The notes under the pieces are model-generated. The model was given only the letters and a program-made list of their open reading frames with translations. It made no database searches and had not been told where the DNA came from. The position numbers and the translations under genes are program-made. This document shows, piece after piece, positions 18,769-33,573 of a DNA stretch of 64,000 bases. This DNA comes from Streptomyces sp. NBC_00083 (GTDB taxonomy: Bacteria > Actinomycetota > Actinomycetes > Streptomycetales > Streptomycetaceae), in the NCBI RefSeq assembly GCF_026343295.1, contig NZ_JAPELY010000003.1:806001-870000 (forward strand), given 5' to 3'. The number at the start of each line of letters is the position of its first letter. Position 1 is the first letter of the stretch.

Positions 18769-19800
18769 TCAGAACAGGACGCGGGAGCCGGCCGTGGCTC
18801 GGGCGTCACGGGACTTGCGCAGATCGCGGGCGACGTTGACCCGCTTGAGCCAGCGGTCCGTGCCGTCGAAGCGCGCCGCGAAGGAGCTACGGCCGTGCAC
18901 CGCGCGGTAGTTGTCGACGAAGACGATCTCGCCGGGCGCGAGCGCGGCACCGCCCAGACGGCGGTCGATCTCGTCCGAGAGGCGCTGGAGGGCGCTTCGG
19001 GCCTCGGGGTCGAGCCGGTCCAGATCCATGAAGTACGGGTCGAGGCAGAGGTACGGGTCGCCCGGCGACCCGAAGAGCACCGGCACCGGCGCCGCGTCCT
19101 CCAGCATGCGCTTGAGCCGCTCGTACGCCGCGTCCAGGAGCCGTGTACCGCCCGCGAGCGGCCGCCCGGGGCCGCTGTCGAGCATCTGCAGGTGCGAGTT
19201 GTCGGGCAGCATGTAGAAACGCGGCTCCGCGAGGATCCGGCGGTCCTCGGCGGAGATCTCCAGGTCCTGCGCACCCACGAACGTGGTCGGCACCCGGTCC
19301 GGGTTGCGCAGGCAGAGCAGGCCCACGTAGTCGCCCCGGTAGGGGTGGAAGGCGTCCTCGACGTGCCAGAAGATGGTCTGGTTGCTGCCGGTGCCGATCT
19401 GCTCGTCCTCGTGGCCCTTGACCGGCAGGACGTCGTGCACCAGATACCCGTCCTGCTGGGTGGCCCAGGCGACCGGCTCGCCGAGCAGTGCCCCGCACAG
19501 CAGCACGAACATCTCCTCCCGGAGGGCCGGCGAGATCCCCTCGCGGTGGCGCCAGTGCGTCGGCGTGGCACCGATCCGGTCCTGGTCGACGCGGTAGCCC
19601 GAGACCACGCAGGCACCGGCCGGTTCGTGCAGCCGGAAGTCGGTCAGGAAGCGGCGCAGCGCGAGGGGCAAGCGGTGGGACTGGACGGTCAGTTCGTCCT
19701 GGAAGGCCTGGTCCTCGACGTCGGCGTACCGGTCGGCAAGCTCGTCGAGAAGGACGGCGATCGCGTCGGCGTCGGCGGCGTCGAGTGTGAGGGTGTGCAT
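18769..19800 (-). CDS. vioC: VioC-like Fe(II)/2-oxoglutarate arginine 3-hydroxylase
   Basis: This 343-residue protein belongs to the clavaminate-synthase-like group and resembles viomycin VioC along its length. Shared features include GATPTHWR, WATQQDG near 105, the metal-binding HVEDAFHPYRGDYVGLL near 140, the distal histidine in NYRAVHGRSSF near 300, and RWLKRVN with the 2-oxoglutarate-binding arginine. VioC hydroxylates C3 of free L-arginine in capreomycidine synthesis. The ATG at 19800 is chosen because GAGGTGA lies eight bases upstream; a GTG at 19812 is the alternative. It sits 56 bp downstream of a VioD homologue and 88 bp upstream of the terminal NRPS gene, so the pathway pair is intact. 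OrfP of streptothricin biosynthesis is the other close functional relative. Confidence 0.85.
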   Translation of the reverse strand: MHTLTLDAADADAIAVLLDELADRYADVEDQAFQDELTVQSHRLPLALRRFLTDFRLHEPAGACVVSGYRVDQDRIGATPTHWRHREGISPALREEMFVLLCGALLGEPVAWATQQDGYLVHDVLPVKGHEDEQIGTGSNQTIFWHVEDAFHPYRGDYVGLLCLRNPDRVPTTFVGAQDLEISAEDRRILAEPRFYMLPDNSHLQMLDSGPGRPLAGGTRLLDAAYERLKRMLEDAAPVPVLFGSPGDPYLCLDPYFMDLDRLDPEARSALQRLSDEIDRRLGGAALAPGEIVFVDNYRAVHGRSSFAARFDGTDRWLKRVNVARDLRKSRDARATAGSRVLF

Positions 19801-19856
19801 CGGACGGGTCACCTCGGGGTCGGGGTTTGCGGAGGGTTCGGTGGGGCGGCGCGGGG

Positions 19857-20966
19857 TCAGCCGGCCGCGGGCAGCAGGGCCCCGAGCCGGTCGAGGCCCG
19901 CGGCCAGCTCGTCGTGGGCGCCGCCGAAGCCGAGCCGGATGTGGCGCGGGGCGCCGAAACAGGAACCGGGCACGACCAGCACGCCGTGCTCGCGGTCGAG
20001 CCGGTCGGCGAACGCGGTCACGTCCGCCACCGTGGTCAGCTCGGGGAAGACGGTGACTCCGCCGGCCGGCTCATCGCAGACCACCCGGTCGCGATGGCGG
20101 GCCAGCCAGGCGCCGAGCACCGCGCGGTTGGCGGCGGCCTGCGCGAGGCGGGGGCGCAGCAGTTCGTCGGCGTGCCGCACGGCGTGCGTGGCGACCGCCT
20201 CCACCAGCGGCGAGAGCGCGAGGCTGGTGTAGTCGCGGCGGCGCACACAGCCGGCGAGCACTTCGGGCGCGGCCAGCGCCCAGCCCACCCGCAGCCCCGG
20301 CAGCCCGTACGCCTTGGACAGGGTGCCGAAGGAGATCGCCCTGGCGTAGCGGAGCGTCGGGTCGGGCAGCGGCGCACGGTCGTACACCAGGTCCCGGAAC
20401 GCGTTGTCCCAGGCGAGCCACGTCCCGTACCGGGCGCAGGCGTCGATGACGGCGCTCTGCTGGGCCTCGGTGACGGTGGCGCCGGTCGGGTTGTGCGGGA
20501 AGTTGAGCACCACCATGGCGGTGTCCGGGCCTATCAGCGCGAGCAGCTCGTCCTCGTTGGTGACCACGCCGTCCTGGGTGCGCATCGCCCACGGGACGAT
20601 CCGGCAGCCGAGCGACGCCGCCACCTCGACCAGCGCGTGATAGGCCGGGGCCTGCACCACGATCTCGTCGCCTGGCTTCAGCAGCGCGTGCATCACCAGG
20701 TAGATCGCCTCGCTGGAGCCCTGGGTCGCCATCACCGAGCCGGGGTCGGTGCCGTGCCGCTCGGCGAGGGCGGCGCGCAGCGGTTCGGCGCCCAGCGAGT
20801 GGCTGTCGCGGAACATGATGGAGCCGAGCGAGGCGGCGCCGGTGCCGGCCAGGGCGAGGACCTGGTCGACGGTGTAGTTCTCGACACCGCTGCTGCTGAT
20901 GTCGTACGTGGTGGTGAAGTACCGCTCGCGGAGCCAGTCCTCCAGCAGGGCCGGGGCGATGGGCAT
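19857..20966 (-). CDS. vioD: VioD-like capreomycidine synthase (PLP-dependent)
   Basis: The protein has 369 residues with an aminotransferase class I/II fold. The N-terminal block LEDWLRERYF...DISSSGVENYT closely matches viomycin VioD and streptothricin OrfR, as does the PLP-lysine region ISFGTLSKAYGLPGLRVGW near residue 210. VioD converts 3-hydroxy-L-arginine to the cyclic guanidino amino acid L-capreomycidine. The ATG at 20966 has an AGGAGGAA site five bases upstream. Lying next to the VioC homologue, it gives a complete two-step route from arginine. The alternative, an ordinary aminotransferase, is less likely because of the N-terminal signature. Confidence 0.85.
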   Translation of the reverse strand: MPIAPALLEDWLRERYFTTTYDISSSGVENYTVDQVLALAGTGAASLGSIMFRDSHSLGAEPLRAALAERHGTDPGSVMATQGSSEAIYLVMHALLKPGDEIVVQAPAYHALVEVAASLGCRIVPWAMRTQDGVVTNEDELLALIGPDTAMVVLNFPHNPTGATVTEAQQSAVIDACARYGTWLAWDNAFRDLVYDRAPLPDPTLRYARAISFGTLSKAYGLPGLRVGWALAAPEVLAGCVRRRDYTSLALSPLVEAVATHAVRHADELLRPRLAQAAANRAVLGAWLARHRDRVVCDEPAGGVTVFPELTTVADVTAFADRLDREHGVLVVPGSCFGAPRHIRLGFGGAHDELAAGLDRLGALLPAAG

Positions 20967-21052
20967 GGGGTTCCTCCTGCGGCCGGGGCACGGCCTGTCG
21001 GGATGGTGGGTGGGGTCGGGCGGCGGTGCGCCGGACGTCGGAGCGGGCCCGG

Positions 21053-24000
21053 TCAGGGAGCGGTGGTCCCGGCGGCGCCGTCCTCCGCCTCCAGTTCGGC
21101 GAGCAGCAGCGCGAGGTCGTCCGGGTCGGTGGCCTCGGCCTGGAACTGCACGATGCGCAGGGCCAGTTCGGCCACGGTGGGTGCCTCGTAGAAGACCCGC
21201 AGCGGCACCTCGACCTGACAGGCGTCGAGCACCCGGGCGGCGAACCGGGTGGCGAGGAGCGAGTGCAGGCCCAGGTCGAAGAGGTTGTCGTGGACGCCGA
21301 CCGACGGCAGGCCGAGCAGCTCGCCGGCGAGCTCCGCCATCTCCTTCTCCATCGGCGTGCGCGGGGCCACCGCCGCGCCGTGGGCCAGATCGGCGCGGCC
21401 CGGCCGTGGCAGCGCGCCGCGGTCGAGCTTGCCGTTGCCGTTCAGGGGAAGCGCGGGCAGCAGCACGATCGCGGCCGGCACCAGATAGGCGGGCAGCCGT
21501 TCGCGGAGCGCGGCCCGCAGCTCGAAGACGTCGGGAGCCGCGCCGGGCGCGGCCACCACATAGCCGACGAGCTGCTTCTCGCCCGGCTCGTCCGCACGGA
21601 CCACCACCGCGGCGGCCCCGACCTCGGGCCGCTCGGCGAGCCGCGCCTCCACCTCGCCGGGCTCGATCCGGTGGCCCCGGATCTTGACCTGCTGGTCGGC
21701 GCGGCCGATGAACTCCACGGTCCCGTCGGCCCGGTGGCGTGCCAGGTCGCCGGTGCGGTACAGCCGGGAGCCCGGCTCGCCGAACGGATCGGGCACGAAC
21801 CGCTCGGCGGTCAGGTCCGGGCGGCCCAGATAGCCGCGGGCGAGTCCCGCGCCGCCCAGGTGCAGCTCGCCCGGGGTACCGATGGGCACGGGCCGGCCGG
21901 CCGGGTCGAGCAGGTAGAGGCGGGTGTTGGCCAGGGGGCGGCCGATCGGCAGACCCTCGCCGCCCACCGCCCCGTCCTCCACGCGCAAGGTGGTCGATGT
22001 GCAGGTCACCTCGGTCAGCCCGTACACATGCACCAGCGGCACCCCGTACCGCTGCCAGGCCGCGAGCCGGTCGCGGCGCACCCGCTCCCCGCCCATCGCC
22101 ACGAACCGGAGCGTGTCCGGCAACTCGCTTGCCGTGCGCTCCAGTTGGACGACCCAGTCGTGCCAGTACGCGGTGGTCAGTTCGAGGCCGGTGATCCTGT
22201 GCTCGGCCAGATAGCCGGTCAGATCGACACCGCGGGCCAGCAGCCGGGGGCCGGGGAGCACCACCGTGGCGCCCGCCGCCAGCGCCGGGAACACCTCTTC
22301 GAGCAGGACGTCGAAGCCGGTCGAGGCCAGCTGCAGGAAGCGGTCTCCGGGGGCCAGACGGAACTCCTCGGCCATCGTCCGCGTGAAGTTCACCAGGCCC
22401 CGGTGGGTGAACATCGACCCCTTCGGCGTGCCGGTGGTGCCGGAGGTGAAGAAGACGCAGGCCAGCGCGTCCGGTTCGGTCGCGCCGGGCGGCGCCGAAG
22501 CCGCCGGGGGCGCGTCGTCCGGCGCGTCGATCGGCGCCACCGCGACCCCGTCGAAGAGGGGCCCCGCCGTGCCGTCGTCGGTGAGTACCAGCTGCGCGCC
22601 GGACAGTTCGAGGAGCAGCCGCAGCCGCTGTTCGGGCAGTTCGGGGTCGAGCGTGGCGAACGCCGCGCCCGCCTTCATCACCCCGAGCAGGGCGGTGACC
22701 AGGAGCGGAGTGGGAGCCGCGTGCACCGCCACCACGCTCTGCGCGCCGACGCCGAGCGCGCGCAGCCGGGCGGCGCACCGCTCGGCCGCGGCTTCGAGTG
22801 CGGCGTAACTGGTGGCGCGTCCCTCGTGTTCGAGCGCCGGGGCGTCGGGGGTACGGGCGGCGGCCGCTGCGACCAGGTCGTGCAGGCCGCCGGGCGGGAC
22901 CGGGCGGGCGGTGTCGTTCCAGTCGGTCACCACGGTGCGGTGCTCGTCGGCGTCGAGCAGGGCGAGCCGGGACAGCGCCGTCCCCGGCGCGTCGGCCGCG
23001 GCCGAGAGCAGCACGCCGAAGCGGTGCGCGAGGCGGGCGACGCTCTCCTCGCCGAACAGGTCCGTGGCGTACTCCACCGAGAAGGCGAGGCTCCCGTTCC
23101 GCTCGACGGCGGTGAACATCAGGTCCATCAGGCAGGACCCGGTCCGCGCGTCGAGCGGCTCGACCCGCAGGGAGTCGAAGCCGACCCGGGGCGGCCGTGC
23201 GCTCTGCAGCGTCAGCATGGTCTGGAACACCGGGTGCCGCGCCGGGTCGCGCTCGGCGCCGACGGCGTCGACGACCTGCTCGAACGGCACGTCCTGGCAC
23301 TCGAAGTCGGCGAGGGTGCCGCTGCGGACGCGGGCCAGCAGCTCGGTGAAGGCCGGGTCGCCCGACAGGTCGCCGCGCAGGGCCAGCGTGTTGACGAAGC
23401 AGCCGACCAGGCCGTCGAGTTCGCGCTGTCCGCGCCCGGCGACCGGCGTGCCGACCAGCACCTCGGTGGCGCCGGAGAGCCGGCCGAGCAGGGCCTGGTA
23501 ACCGGCGAGGAGCACCATGAACAGGGTGGCGCCGTGGTCGGCGCCCAGCGCGCGCAGCCGCCCCGTCAGCTCGGCGGACAGGGTGAACTCGTGGACCGCT
23601 CCGGCCAGGCTCGGGGTGGCGGGGCGCGGCCGGTCGGCCGGCAGGTCGAGGACGGGCAGCGGGCCGGCCAGCCGGTCGCGCCAGTGGTCGAGCTGCTCCG
23701 TCCAGCGGCCCTCGGCGGCCCGGTCGGCCTGCCAGCGGGCGTAGTCGGCGTACTGCACCGGCAGCGCCGGCAGGTCCCGCCCGTCGTACAGCGCGCCCAG
23801 GTCCTCGACGAGGACGCCCATCGACCAGCCGTCGAGCGCGATGTGGTGGATCACCAGCACCAGGACGTGTTCGTCCGGGTCCGTGCGCAGCAGCAGGGCG
23901 CGCAGCGGCGCCTCGGCCGCGAGGTCGAACGGACGCGCCACGAAGGCGTCGACCACCGTCTCGACCCGCTCGCCGTCCGCGAGCTCCCGCACCGTCAACG

Positions 24001-27000
24001 GGGCCTCGCCGCACGGCAGTACGCGCTGCTCCGGCGCGCCGTCGCCCTCGGCCACGACGGTGCGCAGCACCTCGTGCCGGTCCATCAGGGCACGCAGCGC
24101 CGCGGCGAGCGCCGCCGGATCGAGCGCGCCGCCGATCCGTACCGCGGTCGGTACGTGGTAGGCGGGACTGCCCGGGGCGAAGCGGTCGAACAGCCACATC
24201 CGCTGCTGGGCGAAGGAGAGCGGAAGGGGGCCCGAGCGGTCCGCCGGGGTGACCGGCGGCAGCGGCGCGCACCCCGTGGCGCTCCCGCCGTCGAGGAGCA
24301 GCCCCTCGATCAGCTCGGCCTGCGCCGCCACCGTGGTCGCGGCGAACACCTCACGCAGCCGCACCTCCACGCCGAACTCCGCGCGCACCGCGCTGACCAG
24401 CCTGTTGGCCAGCAGCGAGTGCCCTCCGACGGCGAAGAAGTCGTCCAGGACGCCGACCTCGGGGAGGTCGAGGAGCCGCTGCCAGATCGCGGCGACCGCG
24501 GCCTCACGGGCGGTGCGCGGCGCGACACGGGCCGCCGGGGCGCCCTGCGCGGCGGGCGTGGGCAACGCGCTCCGGTCCACCTTGCCGTTGGGGGAGAGCG
24601 GCAGGGCCGTCAGCTCCGTCCACAGCGCGGGCACCATGTGGGCGGGGAGCCGCTCGCGCAGCCAGGCCGCGAGGTCGGCGCCGGAAACCGGTGCGGTGGT
24701 GACCGGGATCGCGGAGGCCGTGGTGGCGGCCGGTACCCAGTACGCCGCGAGGCGCCGGTCGCCCGGCCCGGCCTCGTGGGCCACCACGATCGCCTCGGCC
24801 ACCGACGGATGCGTGAGCAGGACGCCGGTGACCTCGCCCGGCTCGACCCGGAACCCCCGGATCTTGACCTGGTGGTCGGCGCGGCCGAGCAGTTCGAGCT
24901 CGCCGTCGGGCCGGCGCAGCGCCAGGTCGCCGGTGCGGTAGAGACGCTCGCCGGGTACCCGGCCGTAGGGGTGCGGCACGAAACGTTCGGCGGTCAGACC
25001 CGGGCGGCCCAGGTAGCCGCGGGCCAGGCCCTCGCCCGCCACGCAGAGCTCGCCCGGCACCCCGGCCGGCACGGCGCGCAGCAGCCGGTCCAGGACGAGG
25101 AGCCGCTGGTTGAGCAGGGGACGGCCGTAGGGCAGCGGGCCGGGTCCGGCGTCCTCGGGCACCGGGTACTCGTTGTTGCAGAACGCGGCCTCGGCCACGC
25201 CGGCCGAGTTGACCACCCGGCAGCCGGGCGCGGCGGCCCGCAGCCGGGGCGGCAGCGCGGGCGGCAGCACGTCACCGCCGACCAGCGCGGCGCGCAGGGT
25301 GTCCAGGGCCAGGTCGTGCTCCTCGGCGGCGGCCAGCATCGCCTCGGTCCCGGCCGGCCCCATCGACCAGACGGTCACCCGGTGCCGTCCGATCAGCTCG
25401 GCCCAGTGCCGCGGATCGCGGGCGGCGTCCTGCGCGGGAAAGACGACGGCGGCGCCCACCACGAGCGGGGCGAGGCAGTCGTGCACGGCCGGGTCGAAGC
25501 TCGGCGAGTGCAGCGCGATCATCCGGTCGCCGGGGCCGAATCCGTGCGAACGGGCAAGCCCGGCAAAGGTGTTGACGATGGCGCGGTGGCTCACGGCCAC
25601 GCCCTTGGGGCGCCCGGTGGAGCCGGAGGTGTAGACGAGATAGGCCAGATTGGCCTCGCCCGCGCCGTTGCCCTCACCGGCGCCGTTGCCTTCACCGGTG
25701 CCGGTGGTCTCGCCGTCGGCGCGGCCGAACTCCGGACCGTCGGCGGCGATCTCCTCGACCAGCAGCACCTCGGTGCCGGCCGGGAGCGCGCCCGCCGTCG
25801 ACGCGTTGGCGAGGACCACGGCCGGCCGGGCGTCGGCGAGCATGAAGGCGAGCCGGTCGGCCGGGTAGGCCGGGTCGAGCCCGAGGAAGGCGCCGCCGGC
25901 CCGCAGGGTGCCCAGCATGGCCGCGCTGAGCCCGGCCCCGCGCTCCAGGCACAGGGCCACCGGCACATCGGGACCCACACCGGCCTCTCGCAGCCGGTGG
26001 GCGATGCGCGCCGCCCAGGCGTCGAGCGCCGCGTAGCCGAGGGGGCCCGCCGCGTCGAGCACCGCGACCGCGTCGGGCGTACGGGCCGCCTGCCGCGCGA
26101 ACAGCTCGTCCACCCGCAGCCCCGCCGGGAACGCGCCGTCGGTGTCGTTCCAGCCGTGCAGCTCCCGCTCCAGCTCGGCGTCGGTGAGCAGCGGCAGTTC
26201 GGAGAAGCGGGTGCCGGGGGCGCGGACGGCCGCGCCGAGCAGCGTCGTCCAGTGGCCGAGCAGCCGGGCCACCGTCGAGGCGTCGAACAGGTCGCGGGCG
26301 AACTCGGCGAAGCCGGTGAAGCAGCCGTCCTCCTCGGCCAGTTGGAGATCGAGGTCCATGTGGGCGCTGTCCCGGGCCACGTCCACCGGCTCGACGGCCA
26401 GGCCGGCCAGGGCGGGCGTGGTGGCCGGCGCGTTCTGCAGGACGAAGCCGACCTGGGCGAGCGGATTGCGCGACAGGTCGCGACTGGGCGCCAGCTCCTC
26501 GACCAGCCGGTCGAAGGGCAGCTCCTGGTGGTCGAAGGCGTCGAGCGCGGTGCCCCGCACCCGCTCGACGAGCTCGGTGAAGCTCGGGTCGCCGGCCAGT
26601 GATGTGCGCAGGAGCACCGTGTTGACGAGCGAGCCCACGAGGAGTTCGGTGCCCGGGGCGCGGGTGGCGGGGCCGGTCGCCACCACCACCTCCTCGGCGC
26701 CCGCGTGCCGGGCGAGCACCGCCTGGAAGGCGGCGAGGAGCACCATGAACGGGGTCGCCCCGGTGGACGCGGCGACGTCGCGCACCGCCTGCGAGACCCC
26801 CGCGTCCAGGCGCACCGGCACGCTCGCGCCGCGGAAGGTGCGGACCGCCCCGCGCGTCCGGTCGGCCGGAAGCTCCAACGCCTGCGGAGCGCCGTCCAGT
26901 TGAGCGCGCCAGTAGTCGAGCAGCCGCCCGTCGAGACCGCCGTCGAGCACGGCCTGGCGGGCGGCCACATGGTCGGCGTAGCGCTCGGTCAGGCCGGGCA

Positions 27001-27600
27001 GCCGGACCGGGCGCCCTTCGACGAGGGCGGCGTAGCACTCGGAGAGTTCGGACATCAGCAGACCGAAGGACCACCGGTCCACCACGATGTGGTGCAGCGC
27101 CACGAGCAGGACGTGGTCCCGCGGTCCGAGCGCGATCAGCTCGGCCCGCATCAGCGGCCCCTTGGCCAGGTCGAAGGGCTGCTCGGCGAGGCGGCCCGCC
27201 AGTTCGCGGAGTTCCTCGTCGCCCGCGCCGTGCGCCTCGGTGATCCCCAGTGCGAAGGCGCGGCGCGGCAGCACCAGTTGGACCGGGACGCCGTCGCGGG
27301 CCGGGAAGACGGTGCGCAGCGCCTCGTGCCGGTCCACGAGGAGCTGGAAGGCGTCGCCGAGCCGCTCGGTGGCGAGCGGCCCGCGCAGCCGGAGCGCGGC
27401 GGCGGTGTTGTAGACGCCGCTGGGGCCTTCGAGACGGTCGGTCAGCCAGAACCGGCGCTGGGCGGCGGAGGTGGGCAGCACCTCGGCGGTGCGGGGGCCG
27501 GTGGCCACGGGGCGCTCCTTCACGGGGACGGGGACGGGGTCGGGGTCGGGGGTGGGATCGGGGACGGGGGCGGAGTGCGGAACGGCGGACGCGGCGGAGG

Positions 27601-27604
<4 letters not shown>
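21053..27604 (-). CDS. dimodular NRPS, C-A-PCP-C-A-PCP, unusual specificity codes
   Basis: The protein has 2183 residues: C (HHIVVDRWS ~170), A (~500-1000), PCP (GGHSLL ~1061), C (HHIALDGWS ~1253), A (~1560-2080) and PCP (LGLHSLL ~2111, where Leu replaces the second Gly of the usual motif). The first A domain reads about DPHSLGSFCK and its A5 motif is NSAGVAEA instead of N-x-YGPTE. The second reads about DVEEAGVCTK, with Glu at code positions 239 and 278, which suits a basic or guanidino substrate such as capreomycidine. The start is a GTG at 27604 overlapping the upstream stop (GTGA). The first ~35 residues are a Pro/Asp/Val-rich tail. VioD and VioC homologues follow directly. Confidence 0.92.
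25664..25699 (-). repeat. 18-bp tandem repeat inside an A domain
   Basis: Two adjacent 18-base units, GCCGTTGCCCTCACCGGC and GCCGTTGCCTTCACCGGT, encode a Gly/Glu/Asn-rich GEGNGA repeat. It lies just before the A3 phosphate-binding loop of the first A domain in the dimodular NRPS. It looks like a short in-frame expansion in a surface loop. Confidence 0.75.
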
Positions 27605-32181
<4,577 letters not shown>

Positions 32182-32217
32182 TGGGTGATCCCGGGGCGTG
32201 GGTGGCGTGGGCGTGGG

Positions 32218-33573
32218 TCAGGCCGGCAGGTGGTGCGGCAGCGGGAACTCCCGGCAGAGCCGGGCGACTTCGCCGCGTACCTCGTCGCGGACGGCCGGAT
32301 CGAGGGCGAACTCGCGCTCCCCGCACGGCGTCACCGCGGTGAGCACCCGGTCGACCAGAGCGGCGCAGCGGCGCATCTCGGCCGGCCCCATGGCGCGCAG
32401 GGCGAGCGTGTTGGTGCCGAAGCGGACACCGCTGGTGACCCGCGGGCCGTGCGGGTCGCCCGGTATGCGGTTGCGGTTGACCACGATCCGGCAGTCCGCG
32501 AGCGCGGACTCGGCGATCGCGCCGGTCAGGCCGCGCCGCCCGACGTCGAGGAGCACCATGTGGTTGTCGGTGCCGCCGGTGACCAGCGTGTGACCGAGGC
32601 CGGCGAAGGCACTCGCCAGCTCGCGGGCGCCGGACACGACCCGGCCCGCCAGGGCGCGGAACTCCGGCTGGGCGGCGATGTCGAAGGCGCGCGCCTTGGC
32701 GGCCACCGCACCCAGGTCGGGGGTGCCCTGGAGGAACGGGAAGGTGCCGTGCGCGACGGCCCGGCTGAGCGTGCGCCGGGTGCCGGGCAGCGCCGTGTCG
32801 GCGTCCCTGCCCAGCAGGATGAGACCGCCGCGCGGCCCGTACAGCTGCTTGTAGGTGCTGGTGGTGGTGGCGTGCGCGTGGTCGACCGGGCTCGGATGGA
32901 GGCCCGCCGCGACCAGCCCCGCGATGTGCGAGATGTCGGCGAGCAGATACGCGCCGACCTCGTCGGCGATGCGCCGGAACCGGGCGAAGTCCACCGTGCG
33001 CGGGTAGGCGCTGGCGCCGCACACGATCACCTTGGGCCGGTGCTCGCGCGCCAGCTCGGCCACCTGCCCGTAGTCGAGCAGTCCCTCCGCGTCGGTGCCG
33101 TAGCCGACCGCCCGGAAGAACTGGCCCGACACCGAGGCCGTCGAGCCGTGCGTCAGGTGACCGCCCGCGCTCAGCTCCATGCCGAGCAGGGTGTCGCCTG
33201 GCTTCATCAGGGTGCACAGCACGATCTGGTTGGCGGTGCTGCCCGAGTGCGGCTGCACATTGGCGTACTGGGCGCCGAACAGCGAGCGGGCCCGCGCCAC
33301 CGCGAGGCGCTCGACCTCGTCGACCACCTCGCAGCCCGCGTGGTAGCGGGCCCCGGGGTAGCCCTCGGTGGTGACGTTGGAGATGGTCGCGCCGGTGCAG
33401 GCGAGCACCGACGGGTCGGCGCTGCTGGAGGCGGCCACCATGGCCAGGGTCTCGTTCTGCCGGACGTGCTCGCGCTCCAGGAGGCCGGACAGGAGCGGGT
33501 CGGCGGCGGCGAGGCGGTGCGCGCCCAGGCCCGCGTAGCCGGCCAGGACGCCGGAGCTCGTGGTGGTGGTCAT
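32218..33573 (-). CDS. serine hydroxymethyltransferase-like PLP enzyme, pathway paralogue
   Basis: This 451-residue protein keeps most SHMT landmarks: YPGARYHAGCEVVDEVE near 70, NVQPHSGSTANQ near 105, DISHIAGLVAAG near 220, the PLP lysine in STYKQLYGPRGGL near 245, and GVRFGTNTL near 375. Two usual active-site residues differ. The His just before the PLP lysine is Tyr (TYK rather than THK), and the second Tyr of RYYGG is His. These changes and its location, overlapping the end of one NRPS gene (ATGA) and preceding another, suggest a pathway-specific aldol or hydroxymethyl transfer rather than housekeeping glycine/serine exchange. Products such as an alpha-methyl or beta-hydroxy amino acid are possible but unproven. 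Confidence 0.8.
   Translation of the reverse strand: MTTTTSSGVLAGYAGLGAHRLAAADPLLSGLLEREHVRQNETLAMVAASSSADPSVLACTGATISNVTTEGYPGARYHAGCEVVDEVERLAVARARSLFGAQYANVQPHSGSTANQIVLCTLMKPGDTLLGMELSAGGHLTHGSTASVSGQFFRAVGYGTDAEGLLDYGQVAELAREHRPKVIVCGASAYPRTVDFARFRRIADEVGAYLLADISHIAGLVAAGLHPSPVDHAHATTTSTYKQLYGPRGGLILLGRDADTALPGTRRTLSRAVAHGTFPFLQGTPDLGAVAAKARAFDIAAQPEFRALAGRVVSGARELASAFAGLGHTLVTGGTDNHMVLLDVGRRGLTGAIAESALADCRIVVNRNRIPGDPHGPRVTSGVRFGTNTLALRAMGPAEMRRCAALVDRVLTAVTPCGEREFALDPAVRDEVRGEVARLCREFPLPHHLPA

Noticed and set aside
10314..18839. Very long open frames on the plus strand (10314-15002 and 15117-18839) opposite the terminal NRPS gene
   Set aside because: They are antisense frames kept open by the high GC content and third-position bias of the NRPS gene. 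Their translations are low-complexity Gly/Arg/Ala/Val sequence without domains.
18681..19616. N-terminal extension of the terminal NRPS beyond the GTG at 18680
   Set aside because: The frame is open but overlaps the VioC-like gene in another frame and translates to Arg/Ser/Pro-rich nonsense. The GTG at 18680 has a good ribosome site and is followed by NRPS sequence.
19857..20966. Generic aminotransferase for the VioD-like gene
   Set aside because: The N-terminal DISSSGV and LEDWLRERYF signature and the adjacent VioC homologue are specific to capreomycidine synthases.
21026..26602. 1858-codon plus-strand frame opposite the dimodular NRPS gene
   Set aside because: It has the same antisense pattern; the minus strand carries complete C, A and PCP motifs in order.
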